A stretch of DNA of 6,391 nucleotides from Planctomycetaceae bacterium. Lineage in GTDB: Bacteria; Planctomycetota; Planctomycetia; Pirellulales; Pirellulaceae. The position numbers and the translations under genes are program-made. Shown piece after piece: positions 5,085-6,391 of the stretch (positions are counted from its first letter, which is position 1; each line of letters begins with the position of its first letter). The DNA is taken from NCBI GenBank assembly GCA_007133715.1, contig SLMF01000627.1:1-6391 (forward strand). Direction: 5' to 3'. Under the pieces are notes generated by a model. It did no database searches. It was given only the letters and a program-made list of their open reading frames with translations, and was not told where the DNA came from.

Positions 5085-6391
5085 ATGCGGACGTGTGCGA
5101 TACGTGAGGTCCCGGGTATTCCACCTCACAGCTCGACAGCAGGCTCCCCGGGCTGGGGTTTTGTACGTCGAATTGCGGCGGGGTTTTTATTGGGGAGCGT
5201 CCTGTCGGGATGTTCTGTTGACCAGCCGGAACCGGAGCCAATCCCGGCCCGTCCGGCACTTCCGATCCGTGTTTTGGTGGTGGATGACCCCGGTTTGGCC
5301 GAGGCGATTGAACGCCAATGGCGAGCGCGGGCCGAGACGGAGATCGAGCTGATCGAAGCGACCGGCGAGCAGTTGCTGGATACCCAGCAAGCGGGGATTG
5401 CGGCGGACGCGGTGATTTATCCCAGTGGAATGTTGGGCGAGTTGGCGGAACGTCGGCGGATCACTCCTTTGCCACCGCGGGAGGTGAACAGTCCGGAGTT
5501 TGGACGTCGCGATATTTTCGATTTGATCCGTCAGCAGGAAATCGTGTGGGGTCGGCAAGTATACGCGGTTCCGCTGGGTTCCCCGGTTCTGACGTTGATT
5601 TATCGGCGTGATTTATTTGACGCTTTGGAATTGGAACCCCCGGCAACGTGGGACGAATACCAGCAGTTAGCGGTTATTCTTTCCGACCCTGCGATCTGGG
5701 AGCGGATGCAAGAATCTCCGCCCCAGGACTGGTGGGGCGTGGCGGAACCGTTGGGTCCGGGCTGGGCGTCGCAGGTGCTGTTGGCGCGGGCGGCGGCGTA
5801 CGCTCGGCATCGCAATTACTTTTCGTCGCTTTTCGATGCGGAGACGATGGAAGCCTTGATTGCGGGTCCGCCCTTTGTAAGGGCCCTCGAGGAACTGGTC
5901 GAGGCGACGGGTGCAGCCGGGGCGAGGATGTTGGACTATGGGCCTCAGCAAGCGTTTCAAACCTTGTTGGATGGGCGGAGTGCGCTCTGTATTGCCTGGC
6001 CCTCGTCGGCTTACGCCTCTGCCGAACCGGAATCCACTCCCCTGGCAAATATGGGCTACGCCGAATTGCCAGGCTCGGGGGAAGTCTACAACCCCAGCAG
6101 CCAGCAATGGCAGGATCGCGAGCGAACCGAAGGCCACCATGCGACGCTGTTAAGTGTGGCGGGTCGGGTCGGATCGGTGAGTTCGGCTTCGCGGCAGCCG
6201 CAAGCCGCGGTCAGTTTGCTGATCAACTTGGCCAGCACGGATTGGAGCGAGCAGATTTCGCCCTACAGTCCGGCGACCACCGTGTTTCGCCAGAGCCAGC
6301 TGGCCGGCGTCGGCAACTGGTTGGGCCGTGACGTCGATGCGGCCACGGCGCGGCAGTACGCCGAGGTAGTCGAGCAGTCCCATCGTCGGGC
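5085..6391 (+). CDS. ABC-type solute-binding lipoprotein (family 1, sugar-type), 3'-truncated
   Basis: This frame runs from ATG 5085 through the right edge with no stop, showing 435 residues. It has a lipoprotein signal: R-R (28-29), the hydrophobic stretch I-A-A-G-F-L-L-G-S-V and the lipobox L-S-G-C, with the lipidated Cys43 encoded at 5211-5213. A P/E-rich tether follows (D-Q-P-E-P-E-P). The mature part fits family 1 extracellular solute-binding proteins: an opening beta-strand I-R-V-L-V-V-D-D (61-68), A-D-A-V-I-Y-P-S-G (108-115), V-Y-A-V-P-L-G-S-P (159-167), L-I-Y-R-R-D-L-F (171-178), P-P-A-T-W-D-E-Y (185-192), F-Q-T-L-L-D-G-R-S-A (291-300) and the late S-P-Y-S-P-A-T-T-V-F-R-Q-S (392-404). 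It should capture a sugar or related solute at the envelope and pass it to an ABC permease, whose genes may lie beyond the window. The 29-residue n-region is long. An in-frame ATG at 5070 would lengthen it by 5 residues, and neither start has a good RBS (GGGA at 5072-5075 slightly favours 5085). A frame stop at 5055 rules out anything further upstream. Confidence 0.85.
   Translation, partial: MRTCAIREVPGIPPHSSTAGSPGWGFVRRIAAGFLLGSVLSGCSVDQPEPEPIPARPALPIRVLVVDDPGLAEAIERQWRARAETEIELIEATGEQLLDTQQAGIAADAVIYPSGMLGELAERRRITPLPPREVNSPEFGRRDIFDLIRQQEIVWGRQVYAVPLGSPVLTLIYRRDLFDALELEPPATWDEYQQLAVILSDPAIWERMQESPPQDWWGVAEPLGPGWASQVLLARAAAYARHRNYFSSLFDAETMEALIAGPPFVRALEELVEATGAAGARMLDYGPQQAFQTLLDGRSALCIAWPSSAYASAEPESTPLANMGYAELPGSGEVYNPSSQQWQDRERTEGHHATLLSVAGRVGSVSSASRQPQAAVSLLINLASTDWSEQISPYSPATTVFRQSQLAGVGNWLGRDVDAATARQYAEVVEQSHRR

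Noticed and set aside
5648..6331. A 227-codon plus-strand frame, with 5095-5352, 5318-5611 and 5911-6153, as candidate genes.
   Set aside because: All overlap the solute-binding lipoprotein gene in other frames, and their Gly/Arg-rich translations show no family features.

Overview
The window looks like ordinary chromosomal DNA from a GC-rich member of the Planctomycetota, most likely Pirellulales-like. This lineage call is an inference. It rests on three things: a planctomycete-style PQQ beta-propeller protein (W-G-Y-S-E-S...I-C-T-P-G-G signature), a secreted DUF4838 protein, and a single-PDZ HtrA protease with an enlarged, basic PDZ loop. No marker gene or rRNA is present to confirm it.

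Layout, left to right: (1) The 3' part of a plus-strand gene for a PQQ-like beta-propeller protein enters from the left edge and stops at 1016. (2) A minus-strand gene (1013-3496) encodes an 827-residue secreted DUF4838 protein, a glycosidase-like family of unassigned activity. The two genes converge and their stop codons overlap. (3) A 157-bp gap holds a weak candidate promoter and the DUF4838 ribosome binding site. (4) A minus-strand gene (3654-4850) encodes a 398-residue HtrA/Deg-type serine protease with an intact His-Asp-Ser triad and one PDZ domain. (5) A 234-bp divergent intergenic region (4851-5084) holds a small hairpin in the probable htrA leader. (6) A plus-strand gene (from 5085) encodes a family 1 ABC-type solute-binding lipoprotein with an L-S-G-C lipobox. 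It runs off the right edge without a stop codon, so a search requiring a complete ORF would miss it.

All four products are predicted to be exported or membrane-attached: the DUF4838 protein by a signal peptide, HtrA by an N-terminal membrane segment, the binding protein by a lipoprotein signal, and the PQQ protein by family habit (its N-terminus is missing). The theme is cell-envelope work: carbohydrate processing (DUF4838), solute capture (binding protein) and envelope protein quality control (HtrA). HtrA and DUF4838 are co-directional, but the 157-bp gap and the strong RBS of DUF4838 leave room for separate transcription. Nothing proves that the four genes form one pathway.

I found no tRNA, rRNA, CRISPR array, insertion sequence, attachment site or convincing intrinsic terminator, and no clear evidence of a new defence or mobile system. 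The points most worth a second look are the uncharacterised DUF4838 enzyme with its C-x-C-x-x-C cluster, the basic insertion in the HtrA PDZ domain, and the htrA leader hairpin.
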